Assembly: GCA_002425415.1 (NCBI GenBank)
Contig: DIMG01000016.1
Span: 248,001 to 312,000 of the forward strand
Direction of reading: 5' to 3'
Length of the DNA: 64,000 nt
DNA from: Micavibrio sp. UBA5572
GTDB taxonomy: Bacteria > Pseudomonadota > Alphaproteobacteria > Micavibrionales > Micavibrionaceae
Shown here piece by piece: positions 18,194 through 26,931 of this stretch. The notes below the pieces were generated by a model that was not told where the DNA came from, did not search any database, and saw only the letters and a program-made list of their open reading frames with translations. Position 1 is the stretch's first letter. Each line of letters opens with the position of its first letter. The position numbers were made by a program, and so were the translations under genes.

Positions 18194-19096
18194 ATGTTTT
18201 TTGCCAATATGAAAAAAATTCTGTTCGTCTTATTAGGGGTGGGTATTGGTCTTTCCGTGTGTGTGTCGGCTGCGTTTGCCAATGAGCGGTCGCGTGTTCT
18301 TAAATTGTGTGAAACCCATCGCCTTTTGGACAATAAATATGATTGCCAATGTTATGCCGATGCTTTTTTGAAAAATGCTCAAGGCCAATCAGTTCAAACG
18401 GATAAAATAATTATGACGGCGGTTGATGCCCAACACTGCCTGAAAGGAGATGATGTCTATCGGCAATATGCTGCTTGTTTAAATCAAAACATTATGATCG
18501 ATGGGTCTGTGAAAGATTATTGTCAATGCTTTTATGATGAACGCCAAAAGAATATTTTGAATCCAGATGACTTTAAAAATAAAAAAGATTTTCTTATGCA
18601 CAATAAGGTGGCGCAGGGACGAGATGGTGAAGCGTGTCGGCGGAAATTCACCAGTAAAAATGCACCGCAATATGTCGGAGAGGCCAAGGTTGCACAGAGA
18701 TTGTCTGATTTTGCGTTTTCATCCGTGTTTGATTTTGATTTTTATGTCTGCACGGATTTTGGAATTGCGAACGGCCAATCCGATGAAAAAACCAACATGC
18801 GCAAATTTGTGAATAGTTTTTGTCACAATGTCGCTGAAATTCGCGATAGTAATCCTCTTCGCGATCACAGCCGTATTATCAGTCATTTACAAGTTATTCA
18901 GGAGCGGCTGGATGCTGATTTTCCTGCGATATTGAATGCTGTAACGGGGGATAACAAGATTTATCTGCAGCAATGCAATGTTGGTACGAGTTGTCAGGTT
19001 CTGTGTCGGCAACATCAGGTGAATGTTGGTGGTGTGTGTCCGTGTGGTCTGCAGCGACTCGATTGTTTGAGCAGTCATAGTCTGGATATGAAGTAA
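18194..19096 (+). CDS. Secreted Cys-rich protein with CxC modules, unknown function
   Basis: 300 residues. GAGGAG lies nine bases before the ATG, and a signal peptide covers about residues 1-29 (ends SAAFANE). The mature protein is periplasmic and contains at least a dozen Cys, with the recurring pattern Tyr-x-Cys-x-Cys: YDCQCYADAF, YCQCFYDE, and VCPCGLQRLDC near the C-terminus. The protein at the right edge of the window (63456) shows the same YCAC and ICQC pattern, so both probably belong to one loose family of disulfide-rich periplasmic proteins. No enzymatic motif is seen. Confidence 0.75.
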   Translation: MFFANMKKILFVLLGVGIGLSVCVSAAFANERSRVLKLCETHRLLDNKYDCQCYADAFLKNAQGQSVQTDKIIMTAVDAQHCLKGDDVYRQYAACLNQNIMIDGSVKDYCQCFYDERQKNILNPDDFKNKKDFLMHNKVAQGRDGEACRRKFTSKNAPQYVGEAKVAQRLSDFAFSSVFDFDFYVCTDFGIANGQSDEKTNMRKFVNSFCHNVAEIRDSNPLRDHSRIISHLQVIQERLDADFPAILNAVTGDNKIYLQQCNVGTSCQVLCRQHQVNVGGVCPCGLQRLDCLSSHSLDMK

Positions 19097-19133
19097 AATT
19101 AAACAGAGCGATTAGGTGGCAAAGGAACAGTCT

Positions 19134-19160
19134 TCATTGGCGTTCCGGATGACAAGTTTG
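19134..19160. repeat. Dispersed repeat fragment at the NUDIX gene end
   Basis: On the plus strand the stretch TCTTCATTGGCGTTCCGGAT followed by GACAAG resembles TTCTTCACTGTGTTCAAGAT followed by GACAAA at about 8382-8407. Both form gene 3' ends and give the peptides CHPERQ and ILHCVQDDK, familiar from repeat-derived tails. Confidence 0.4.
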
Positions 19161-19628
19161 GGGGGTTGTTTGCGGAATAGTCTGTTTCTGCCGGTTGATA
19201 GCTTGTTTTACGCCGGTGATGACCATCGACATTTTAGGATGTTGTGGGGCTGGCCAATTATCCAATTGCGCCCATCGGGTTTCAAGAGCTTCTGTGGGGC
19301 ATAAATTGATGTTGAGGTCTTGTTCTGTTTCAATTATTTCCAAATATATTTTGCAGTTTTTGTTGTTTTCTACATCAAATGTACAAATTTCTGTTGGGTC
19401 GAGGAGTTGAACGCCAATTTCTTCGTTTGTTTCTCTGCAAATGGCATCTTTCGGAGATTCCTGTTGGTTTAATTCTATGTATCCTCCGGGAAGTCCCCAT
19501 GTGCGGTCTGACTTTCTGTGAAAAGCCAGAAACTTGTCTGTGTCTTTTGCGTAAATCAAGACAAAAACCCTGTTGGTGATGGGGGGTGGGCTTGTGGATT
19601 TGGCTTTATTGAAAGTTTCTGTTGTCAT
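19134..19628 (-). CDS. NUDIX hydrolase
   Basis: 164 residues. The Nudix box is recognisable at about residues 47-71: GGYIELNQQESPKDAICRE then TNEEIGV; the REtxEExG half is canonical, but two extra residues separate the Gly-Gly from the first Glu. It should hydrolyse a nucleoside-diphosphate-linked compound (X-ppN) with Mg2+; the substrate is unknown. The final residues QTCHPERQ have the look of a translated dispersed repeat (TGTCATCCGGAACGCC on the coding strand), suggesting the C-terminus was replaced by a repeat insertion. Convergent with the gene at 18194. Confidence 0.85.
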   Translation of the reverse strand: MTTETFNKAKSTSPPPITNRVFVLIYAKDTDKFLAFHRKSDRTWGLPGGYIELNQQESPKDAICRETNEEIGVQLLDPTEICTFDVENNKNCKIYLEIIETEQDLNINLCPTEALETRWAQLDNWPAPQHPKMSMVITGVKQAINRQKQTIPQTTPQTCHPERQ

Positions 19629-19808
19629 ATTCTCCTATTACGGAGGTTTTTCGTAATCGGCAAGGTTTTTTTGTCCTCCACGTTTTTGAAAAGAAGATTG
19701 GTGTAGAAAATATTGGAAATGCAGACACTTATGTAATATAATTCTTTTCAATATTGAGTATTCAAGATTGACTATTCAAGGGCTTTTGAGGGAAAGGCAT
19801 AAATATAT

Positions 19809-20345
19809 ATGGCATCGTTGCGGGATGTTTTCCACAAAAGCGTGGGTATGGGACAAGCGTTTTTGGTTGGGTCTCTTTTGACTGTTTGTTCCGGTTATAA
19901 TTTGGACAATTCCCATCTTGTTGCGGGGGGGATGGGATTGGCAATCGGCGCAATTCTTGTAAACCGCGAAAAATATAAAGCGGTTCCTTATGCCCTTCTT
20001 CCCGCTAATGCCGTTTTGGCTTTTAATGGCCTTGCTTTGGCTGTTGTCGGAGAACCTGTCGCCGGAGTCTTACTGGCTTCTGCCAATAGTTTCGGGGGAT
20101 ACGGGACGGCCAATTGGCAGATGCTTAAAAGCAGGATTTCTCCCCAAGGGCATGGCGTTGCAAGTGCAATGGCCGGACTTCAAATTGCTGCTGCCGGAGC
20201 GGTTCTTTATGATCCGATGCTTGTCGGGATTGGCGCGTTGTTTACTGCTGATGGTGTCGAGAGAGCTTTTGACGGCGATCAATCTCCTCGTCAAGTCATT
20301 CAGGGGGCTTTGAAATCCCTGACTTTTGGAGTTTGTGGCTCCTGA
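19809..20345 (+). CDS. Small integral membrane protein, unknown function
   Basis: 178 residues, strongly hydrophobic with about five predicted membrane segments (for example around 15-30, 38-52, 60-80, 85-95, 120-150), rich in Gly and Ala. There is no signal peptide apart from the first segment. No family is recognised. The gene sits just upstream of tRNA-Leu on the opposite strand. A general resemblance in size and character to the membrane protein at 53466 is noted, but I could not align the two convincingly. Confidence 0.65.
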   Translation: MASLRDVFHKSVGMGQAFLVGSLLTVCSGYNLDNSHLVAGGMGLAIGAILVNREKYKAVPYALLPANAVLAFNGLALAVVGEPVAGVLLASANSFGGYGTANWQMLKSRISPQGHGVASAMAGLQIAAAGAVLYDPMLVGIGALFTADGVERAFDGDQSPRQVIQGALKSLTFGVCGS

Positions 20346-20379
20346 TTGTCTTGCCTGATCTGTTTGATTGAAGCAAATA

Positions 20380-20466
20380 TGGTGCGGCCAAGAAGACTCG
20401 AACTTCCACGGGCTTTCGCCCACAACGACCTCAACGTTGCGCGTCTACCAATTCCGCCATGGCCGC
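20380..20466 (-). tRNA. tRNA-Leu (GAG)
   Basis: 87 nt on the minus strand with encoded CCA, acceptor GCGGCCA/TGGCCGC, a long variable arm (TGGGCGAAAGCCCG) and anticodon stem CAACG/CGTTG around the loop TTGAGGT, giving anticodon GAG. T-arm AGTTCGAGTCT. Confidence 0.97.
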
Positions 20467-20674
20467 ATGAGGTGGGGTGTTATCTATCAAATTGCCCAAA
20501 GAGTTGCAAGTGGAAAAGATAAAAATGAGGGGCATCACAATCTTAACGAATAATGGGCTATCTATCTGATTCTGTTGCATTGCAGGATATGTTTTTCTTG
20601 CGACTCTTGCTTTTTTAGTAATTATTACTCTGATTATTTTTTGGTATCAGTTTTTATTAGAGGTGTGTGTTTAA

Positions 20675-21679
20675 ATGGGAAGTGAAACTGTTTTTGATCA
20701 GGTTGGGAGGCATAATTTTGCTCACCTGAAAGGCCTTGTCATGCAACAAGCTGAAGATCATGCTTGCCTGTATCGAGGAAATGATTGTCAGTTTGTTGCT
20801 GCATTAGAGGCCTCCAATCCAGTGGCGCGGACTCTTTTGTTGAGAGATCAATACAATGCGGCCTCTTTGGGCTATGTTTTATATAGTCGAAATTATGGGT
20901 TTAAAGGTAAGGGACTTTACATAGAAGATATTTGTGTTTCCCGCGATCGTAGAAGTTCTGGAACAGGAATGCGACTTATGAGAGGTTTGGCAGAAATTGC
21001 ACAGGTTGAGCTTGCAACGTCAATTTCTTGGGTTGTTGCGCGTAACAACCCTTTGGCCATTCAATTTTACGAGAGAGCCGGAGCTCAGCCGTTGCCGTAT
21101 TCCGGCTATGATTGTGCAGATTTATTTGACAATAAATCTGTACTGCCAAATGGGTATGAGGTAAAAAAATTCGAGAGTGATGAAAAAGATTTTTTAAGAG
21201 CCACTTTGCTTGGTTATGAGCAGGCTCAAAATAAAGTCGATAATATTTTGTTGGCTGTTGATGCCGAGCATGCGAATGTTTACGCTGCTTATAAGCAGGG
21301 GGTCTTGGTGGCTTTGGGCATTTCCAATTCCAATTTTTCCAGCTTTAGAACGGTTTATGGATACAAACTTGAATTCTTGGAGTTGGAGGGGCAGGATGTA
21401 AATCGTAATTGCGCTGCATTCGAGGCTATCGCTCATCGAGTTTGTCAGGATGCTCATGATTATGACCACACGGGTCATTTGAATTTGTTTATTCAAAAGG
21501 CTTCGGAATCTCAATGTGCTTTTGTTACAAAAATGAGGGTTTCACCTCTGAGGATGTCAGATGATCCTAAGTCATTCTTGGACATGTATTCTTTGAGTGG
21601 AGCTGCCTTGTTTGGTCATGCAGGTCTTAATCCATATTCCACTCAGGGTGAACATTTTTCTTTTGCTGCTGCGGCGTGA
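20675..21679 (+). CDS. GNAT acetyltransferase, long form (possibly tandem)
   Basis: 334 residues. Residues about 60-150 are a clear GNAT domain resembling diamine/spermidine acetyltransferases: LYIEDICVSRDRRSSGTGMR (beta 4 plus the acetyl-CoA loop), ISWVVARNNPLAIQFYERAGA. The remaining 180 residues (after VLPNGYEVKKFESDEKDF) may be a second, diverged GNAT-like half, with LAVDAEHANVYAAYKQGVLVALG as its central sheet. The gene lies 32 bases upstream of an HDAC-family deacetylase on the same strand, so the two may act on the same substrate in opposite directions. Substrate (polyamine or protein lysine) is inference. Confidence 0.8.
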   Translation: MGSETVFDQVGRHNFAHLKGLVMQQAEDHACLYRGNDCQFVAALEASNPVARTLLLRDQYNAASLGYVLYSRNYGFKGKGLYIEDICVSRDRRSSGTGMRLMRGLAEIAQVELATSISWVVARNNPLAIQFYERAGAQPLPYSGYDCADLFDNKSVLPNGYEVKKFESDEKDFLRATLLGYEQAQNKVDNILLAVDAEHANVYAAYKQGVLVALGISNSNFSSFRTVYGYKLEFLELEGQDVNRNCAAFEAIAHRVCQDAHDYDHTGHLNLFIQKASESQCAFVTKMRVSPLRMSDDPKSFLDMYSLSGAALFGHAGLNPYSTQGEHFSFAAAA

Positions 21680-21711
21680 TTTTTTAAATATTTTTTGAGA
21701 GGGTATTTGGT

Positions 21712-22716
21712 ATGGCAATTACAGAAATTATTACGCATCAAGATTGTTATGGGCATAACCCTGGTGAAGGACATCCTGAAAGCCCCGCCAGATTAAAAGC
21801 TATTGTCTCTGTTTTGGAAAAAAATTTTCCGGAAAGTGGGACTGTGATCTGGAAAGAGGCTCCTTTGGCTTCGAAAGAACAAATATTGTATTGTCATACG
21901 GAGTCTCATTTTGAGAATCTAAAAACAGTCACTTCCCATTTGTCTTTGGGTGATGATCCTGTCTCTACTGATGTTGATACCCGCGTGTCTCAAGGCTCTT
22001 TTAATGCGGCTCTTCGCGGGGCTGGGGCTGCGTGTATGGCTGTTGATGATGTTTATCATGGTCGCGTTAAAAATGCTTTTTGTGTTGTTCGACCACCAGG
22101 ACATCATGCCTTGAAAAATGCTACGATGGGGTTCTGTTTGTTTGGAAATGCGGCGATTGCGGCTTTTCATGCCTTGACCAAAGATGGAATTGACCGTGTG
22201 GTCATCGTTGATTTTGATGTTCATCATGGAAATGGAACTCAGGATCTTGTTGAAAATAATCCTGATATTTTGCTTTTTTCAACGCATCAGGATGATTTGT
22301 GGCCTTATCAAGGACAGTCCACGGATGTTGGCGTTTGTGGAAATATCAGAAACATTCCTGTTCCTATTCATAGCGATCCTCAACTGTATCGAGATATTTT
22401 CGAACAAAAAATTCTGCCTGAAATTAACAGCTTTAAGCCTGACTTCATTATTATTTCTGCAGGGTTTGATGCGCACAGGGATGATCCACCAGCGGATCAG
22501 CTTTTTAATGATCCGGCAGGCCGTCAAATGCTTACCGAGGCGGATTTTAACTGGATGACCTCGGCTTTGTTGAGGGTTGCTGATGTTCATGCAAATGGGC
22601 GTGTGGTTTCCGTTCTGGAAGGTGGGTATAATGTTGACGTTCTGTCCAGCTGCTGTTCCGAGCATGTGAATACATTATCTTCTGCTTATGCTGTGGAAAT
22701 GAAATCTGCTTCTTGA
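21712..22716 (+). CDS. Histone deacetylase family protein (acetylpolyamine/lysine deacetylase)
   Basis: 334 residues. The HDAC arginase-fold motifs are all present: HPESPARL near the start, the His-His dyad in RPPGHHALKNATMGFCLFGN (about 123-142), Zn ligands Asp and His in VDFDVHHGNGTQ, third ligand Asp in SAGFDAHRDDP, and the C-terminal LEGGYN. It removes acetyl groups from acetyl-lysine or acetyl-polyamines in a Zn-dependent reaction. Bacterial members are often acetylpolyamine amidohydrolases or AcuC-like. Coupling to the acetyltransferase at 20675 suggests a reversible acetylation pair. Confidence 0.93.
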   Translation: MAITEIITHQDCYGHNPGEGHPESPARLKAIVSVLEKNFPESGTVIWKEAPLASKEQILYCHTESHFENLKTVTSHLSLGDDPVSTDVDTRVSQGSFNAALRGAGAACMAVDDVYHGRVKNAFCVVRPPGHHALKNATMGFCLFGNAAIAAFHALTKDGIDRVVIVDFDVHHGNGTQDLVENNPDILLFSTHQDDLWPYQGQSTDVGVCGNIRNIPVPIHSDPQLYRDIFEQKILPEINSFKPDFIIISAGFDAHRDDPPADQLFNDPAGRQMLTEADFNWMTSALLRVADVHANGRVVSVLEGGYNVDVLSSCCSEHVNTLSSAYAVEMKSAS

Positions 22717-22820
22717 TGTCTCTGTTTTCAGAGGTGGGTTTACAGGGGTAAGGGGCTTTGTTACGGTGAGCTCTCATTGATCATTGCTTGCCGTGTTTCT
22801 TTCTGGAAAAGGAGTTTCTT

Positions 22821-23654
22821 ATGACGTGTTTGACCCGTTTTTTCTTGTCTTTCTTTCTGATTGGCCTGATGCCGGATATTTCCCATGCAGGGGACGGCAA
22901 GTCGGCGTATGACCGTGTGATCTCAACCAATGTTTTGCGGTGCGGTTATGGCATTTTTGAACCTTTTCTCTTTGTTGATCCCAATACGGGTGTTTTGAGT
23001 GGCGCGTCTGTTGATATAATGGAAGAGTTTGGTCGGCAGGCGGGGGTAAAAATCGAATGGGTCGAGGAGGTTGATTGGGGACAGATTCCGGCGGCTTTGC
23101 AATCGGGGCGCATTGATGCCATGTGTGCGACGATCTGGGCTACACCGCAACGGGGTAAATTTATCGGGTTTACACGGCCTTTGTTTTATTCGACAGTCGA
23201 GGCTATTGCTCGTGCTGATGATGGTCGGTTTGATAATAATCTTGCAGCTATCAATCGTTCCGATGTGACGATTTCCACCAATGACGGGGATGTGTCCGAG
23301 GAAGTCGCGGCCAAGGATTTTCCAAAAGCCAAAGTTTTTGCCAAAGCTCAGATTGCAGGGGAGGCTCAGCTTTTGCTGAATGTCTCAACCGGTAAGGCCG
23401 ATATTACGTTTACCAATCCTTCGGTTTTAAGAACGTTTAATGCAACAAATCAAAATGCGTTAAAGCTTGTTCCTTTGCCGAAGCCTATACGGCAATATGC
23501 AAATGTGATGGCGGTTGATATTCATGAGGATGCTTTGCTTAAGATGATCGATAGCGGTATGGCCGGACTTATCCGCGACGGGTCTATTGACAGAATACTT
23601 GATAAATATCTTGCGGATCAGCCGGATGTGATCCGTCGTGTTGAAGTTCAATAA
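22821..23654 (+). CDS. Amino-acid-type periplasmic solute-binding protein (family 3)
   Basis: 277 residues starting at 22821, where AAAGGAG precedes the ATG; the upstream in-frame ATG at 22788 lacks a site and would spoil the signal peptide (MTCLTRFFLSFFLIGLMPDISHA). The mature part has the family-3 fold: VLRCGYGIFEPFLFVDPNTG, DIMEEFGRQAG, WGQIPAALQSGRIDAMCATIWATPQR. It binds an amino acid or related polar solute in the periplasm. No permease genes adjoin it. lipB follows after 2 bases, so the two may share a message. Confidence 0.88.
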   Translation: MTCLTRFFLSFFLIGLMPDISHAGDGKSAYDRVISTNVLRCGYGIFEPFLFVDPNTGVLSGASVDIMEEFGRQAGVKIEWVEEVDWGQIPAALQSGRIDAMCATIWATPQRGKFIGFTRPLFYSTVEAIARADDGRFDNNLAAINRSDVTISTNDGDVSEEVAAKDFPKAKVFAKAQIAGEAQLLLNVSTGKADITFTNPSVLRTFNATNQNALKLVPLPKPIRQYANVMAVDIHEDALLKMIDSGMAGLIRDGSIDRILDKYLADQPDVIRRVEVQ

Positions 23655-23656
23655 AG

Positions 23657-24280
23657 ATGCAATGGTTACACGCGTTCGAGCCTGTTCCTTATCTGGATGC
23701 GGTTTCAGAGATGGATCGGATCGTGGCGGGGGTGCGCGAAGGGACTGAGGACGAGGCCGTCTGGTTATTGGAGCATCCACCTCTTTATACTGCCGGAACA
23801 AGCGCCAAGACAGAGGATCTTGTCGATGCGCGGTTTCCTGTTTTCGAGAGTGGTCGTGGCGGGCAATACACATATCACGGCCCCGGACAACGGGTTGGGT
23901 ATGTGATTCTTGATCTTAATAAGCGACAGCAAGTGCCTGATATTAAAAAATATGTTTGGCAATTAGAAGAGTGGATCATTCGCTCTTTGGCGGAGTTCGA
24001 TGTGAGCGGAGCGCGTCGCGCAGGTCGGGTCGGTATCTGGGTTGATCTTGAGAATGGGCAAGAGGCCAAAATTGCTGCGCTGGGGGTGCGGGTGCGTCAT
24101 TGGGTGACGTTTCATGGTGTGTCGATCAATGTTGATCCGGATTTATCGCATTTTAGCGGGATTGTTCCGTGTGGTATCAAAGACCATGGTGTGACCTCAT
24201 TGGCGGCGTTGGGGCGAAAGGTTTCGATGCAAGAGCTTGATATTGCTTTAAAAAGGCATTTTTCTGGAATTTTCTTTTAG
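23657..24280 (+). CDS. lipB: Octanoyl-[ACP]:protein N-octanoyltransferase
   Basis: 207 residues. Family motifs: GRGGQYTYHGPGQRVGYVILDL (residues about 70-91), the catalytic Lys in AKIAALGVRVRHWVTFHG, and the catalytic Cys in GIVPCGI. LipB moves octanoyl from acyl carrier protein to the lipoyl domains of pyruvate and 2-oxoglutarate dehydrogenases and the glycine cleavage H protein; LipA then adds sulfur. It starts 2 bases after the solute-binding gene. Confidence 0.96.
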   Translation: MQWLHAFEPVPYLDAVSEMDRIVAGVREGTEDEAVWLLEHPPLYTAGTSAKTEDLVDARFPVFESGRGGQYTYHGPGQRVGYVILDLNKRQQVPDIKKYVWQLEEWIIRSLAEFDVSGARRAGRVGIWVDLENGQEAKIAALGVRVRHWVTFHGVSINVDPDLSHFSGIVPCGIKDHGVTSLAALGRKVSMQELDIALKRHFSGIFF

Positions 24281-24346
24281 CCGACATTATTTATATAATA
24301 TTTATACATTTTTGATATAATCCATTATGTTTTGAGGATCATTGTA

Positions 24347-24607
24347 ATGGATAAGCAGCCGCCAGTTACCGTTCAAAATACTTCGCATGGAGATGTCACT
24401 ATTTCCAGTCAGGATGGCGGGGTTCGCATTGCCAAAGGGTTTTTTGGAAGAAATTTTAATTGCGATGAGGTGCGGGCATTTCAAGAAAATTTGCAAGAAG
24501 TATGTGCCAAAAATGGTTCGGAGTGCACTAGGCCAAATGTTAAGGCGGCGGATGTTGCTGCAGGGTTTTGTAAAATGCAGCCAATAGAGGTGGCGTTTAA
24601 GCCATAA
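24347..24607 (+). CDS. Small protein of unknown function
   Basis: 86 residues from ATG 24347, with GAGG nine bases before it; an in-frame ATG at 24332 is less likely. The protein starts MDKQPPVTVQNTSHGDVTIS and holds three Cys in its second half (NCDEV, EVCAKNGSEC, GFCKM counting four in all). No signal peptide, no recognised family. It stands alone, convergent with the amidohydrolase gene. Confidence 0.55.
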   Translation: MDKQPPVTVQNTSHGDVTISSQDGGVRIAKGFFGRNFNCDEVRAFQENLQEVCAKNGSECTRPNVKAADVAAGFCKMQPIEVAFKP

Positions 24608-24641
24608 ATTTCGTTGGCGTTTAGGATGGTAGATGGTGGGA

Positions 24642-25505
24642 TTATGCGGAGGCTCTCTCTGCGCAGTGTTTAACCATTTTATCAAGATTTTCCTTTAATT
24701 GATTGTAATGGTTGTTAATCTTTCCAGTTGCCTCATTCATGTATAGTGATTTATTGATTTCGATCTGGAGCGAGTTTTTACCTTTGGCCGGATCGCCATA
24801 GCGTTTGACGATTTCAACGCCTTTATAAAGGACGTTGACGGCGACTTGATATCCCATGTCTTTTAAAGATGATTGCACGTTGCGACGCAAAGCGATGTCG
24901 CAACTTGTTCCATCTTTGTCACCCAGAATGAAGTCGGGCTGTGAGTGCGAGCCCGCATAATGCGAGTTCAGGGTTGATGAGGACATAGAGTGGCAATCCA
25001 AGTGCCAATAAAATCCATGATCGACAAGACATTTGTTTAGGATTTTATCTAATTCCGTATGGTAGGGGTGGTAATAGTTTTCAAGGCGGTGTGTAATTTC
25101 TTGTACTGATAATTTACGGTTATAGATGGGAATGTTGCGTCCGGCTATATTGCTGATTAGGCCATGCCCGCCTTTTGATTTTTGCGTCGGGGTGAGGTGG
25201 TTTGGGTAGTTTCCATCGATTAATTCGGGTAATATATCGTCTTCGGCTCGGTTGACATCGATGTAGCTGCGTGGAAATAATGCTTTGATGAACGGCACAT
25301 TGTTGGCTTTGGCGGCTTGATCGTACAAGTCGTCGATCATCTGGTCTTCGTTTAGGCGTAGGCTGTCGAACGGGCAGGAAAAGCCGAAATCGGCAGGGTA
25401 AAGCGTTCCTGAATGTGGAGAATCGAGGACGAGAGGAGGATAGTTGCTTCCATTGGGAGCGCTGACTTCGTAAATTTCGCCTATATCTGGTTGTGTGTGT
25501 TTCAT
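24642..25505 (-). CDS. N-formylglutamate amidohydrolase family protein
   Basis: 287 residues. Family landmarks: LVLDSPHSGTLYPADF near the N-terminus, ALFPRSYIDVNRAEDDI, and WHLDCHSMSS with the metal-binding region. In histidine degradation the family hydrolyses N-formylglutamate to glutamate and formate; many homologues act outside that pathway, and no hut genes are here. Cytoplasmic. Single gene between the small gene at 24347 and serS. Confidence 0.85.
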   Translation of the reverse strand: MKHTQPDIGEIYEVSAPNGSNYPPLVLDSPHSGTLYPADFGFSCPFDSLRLNEDQMIDDLYDQAAKANNVPFIKALFPRSYIDVNRAEDDILPELIDGNYPNHLTPTQKSKGGHGLISNIAGRNIPIYNRKLSVQEITHRLENYYHPYHTELDKILNKCLVDHGFYWHLDCHSMSSSTLNSHYAGSHSQPDFILGDKDGTSCDIALRRNVQSSLKDMGYQVAVNVLYKGVEIVKRYGDPAKGKNSLQIEINKSLYMNEATGKINNHYNQLKENLDKMVKHCAERASA

Positions 25506-25610
25506 TCGATCTGTTCTATCTATTTGCTTTAGGGCTTATGTCACAGGCTTGTTCTCAAGATTTATTTTATATAAGCTATTTGCCAATAATTCATTACAGG
25601 AATCAAAGTT

Positions 25611-26894
25611 ATGCACGATCTAAAAGCTCTTCGAGACAATCCCGCCGCTTATGACCAGAATTGGGCACGTCGCGGGCTTTCTTCCCAAACATCAGAAATT
25701 TTGACGCTGGATGAAGATAGAAGATCTTTGCAAACCGAATTGCAGGCCTTGCAAATGCGCCGTAATGAAGCATCAAAAGAAATCGGTGCGGTTAAGTCAA
25801 AAGGTGGGGATGCTCATGCTTTGATGGTGGAAGTCGCTGAGATCAAAGACAACATGGCTGTTTTAGAGGAACAAGAGCGGGTTAAAGCCGATGAATTGAC
25901 CGATTTATTGTCCAGATTGCCCAATATGGTGGCGGATGATGTGCCGGATGGCCCTGATGAAGATCATAATGTTGAGCTGCGGCGTTTTGGGACACCTAAA
26001 ATCGGATCGAATGCTGCCAAGGATCATGTCGAGATTGGTGAGATGCTGGGGTTGATGGATTTTGAGACTGCCGCCAAGGTGGCCGGTGCGCGGATGACCA
26101 TTTTGAAAGGGGCTTTGGCACGATTGGAGCGGGCTTTGGGTTTGTTTATGCTGGATGTTCATTCCTCCGAGCATGGTTATACCGAGATCAATCCGCCTTT
26201 GTTGGTGAATTCGGATGTTATGTACGGCACAACCCAATTGCCGAAATTCCATGATGACCAGTTTGAAACAACAGATGGGCGGTGGTTGATCCCCACTGCC
26301 GAGGTTGTTTTGACCAATATGGTGCGTGAAGAAATTCTGGAAGAGGGGGCTTTCCCTATTCGTTTGTGTGCTATGACCCCTTGTTTCCGCAAGGAGGCAG
26401 GGTCTGCCGGTAAAGATACGCGCGGCATGATCCGTCAGCACCAGTTTTATAAGGTCGAAATGGTCAGTGTGGTTAAGCCTGAAGATTCAGAAGCCGAGCA
26501 TCAGCGTATGACGGATTGTGCCGAAAATATTTTGAAAAAACTTGAGCTTCCGTTTCGTACAATCGTTTTGTGTGCGGGCGATATGGGATTTGCTTCGCGT
26601 AAAACCTATGACATCGAAGTCTGGGTTCCGTCACAAGATAAATATCGCGAGATTTCGTCTTGTTCGAATTGCGGTGATATTCAATCCCGTCGTATGAAAA
26701 CCCGTTTTAAACGCGCCGGAGCAAAAGACACAGAATTTGTTCATACGCTTAACGGGTCAGGTGTTGCGGTGGGGCGTGCGCTTGTGGCTATCATGGAAAA
26801 TTATTATGACCCTGCCGATGGCGGCATCTGGATTCCTGACGTTTTGAAACCCTATATGGGCGGCGTGGAGAAGATTGTGAAGCTTAACACGTGA
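25611..26894 (+). CDS. serS: Serine--tRNA ligase
   Basis: 427 residues, the usual length. The N-terminal helical hairpin arm (about 30-105, heptad-like charged residues) contacts the long variable arm of tRNA-Ser. The class II catalytic core follows: GYTEINPPLLVNSDVMYGTTQLPKF, motif 2 with FRKEAGSAGKDTRGMIRQHQF, and motif 3 GSGVAVGRALVAIMEN. It charges tRNA-Ser with serine, including the tRNA-Ser(GCU) encoded at 60301. It heads the pcm-nlpD-yajC-secDF block. Confidence 0.97.
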   Translation: MHDLKALRDNPAAYDQNWARRGLSSQTSEILTLDEDRRSLQTELQALQMRRNEASKEIGAVKSKGGDAHALMVEVAEIKDNMAVLEEQERVKADELTDLLSRLPNMVADDVPDGPDEDHNVELRRFGTPKIGSNAAKDHVEIGEMLGLMDFETAAKVAGARMTILKGALARLERALGLFMLDVHSSEHGYTEINPPLLVNSDVMYGTTQLPKFHDDQFETTDGRWLIPTAEVVLTNMVREEILEEGAFPIRLCAMTPCFRKEAGSAGKDTRGMIRQHQFYKVEMVSVVKPEDSEAEHQRMTDCAENILKKLELPFRTIVLCAGDMGFASRKTYDIEVWVPSQDKYREISSCSNCGDIQSRRMKTRFKRAGAKDTEFVHTLNGSGVAVGRALVAIMENYYDPADGGIWIPDVLKPYMGGVEKIVKLNT

Positions 26895-26931
26895 TTTATA
26901 TCAACAATTTTTTTCTGGTTAAAATTCATAA

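Noticed and set aside
19740..19790. Repeat of TATTCAAG (twice) near 19757 and 19775
   Set aside because: Short, AT-rich and only two copies; no larger array, so not reported as a feature.
20368..20553. Open frame over 20380-20466
   Set aside because: It is the translated tRNA-Leu gene.
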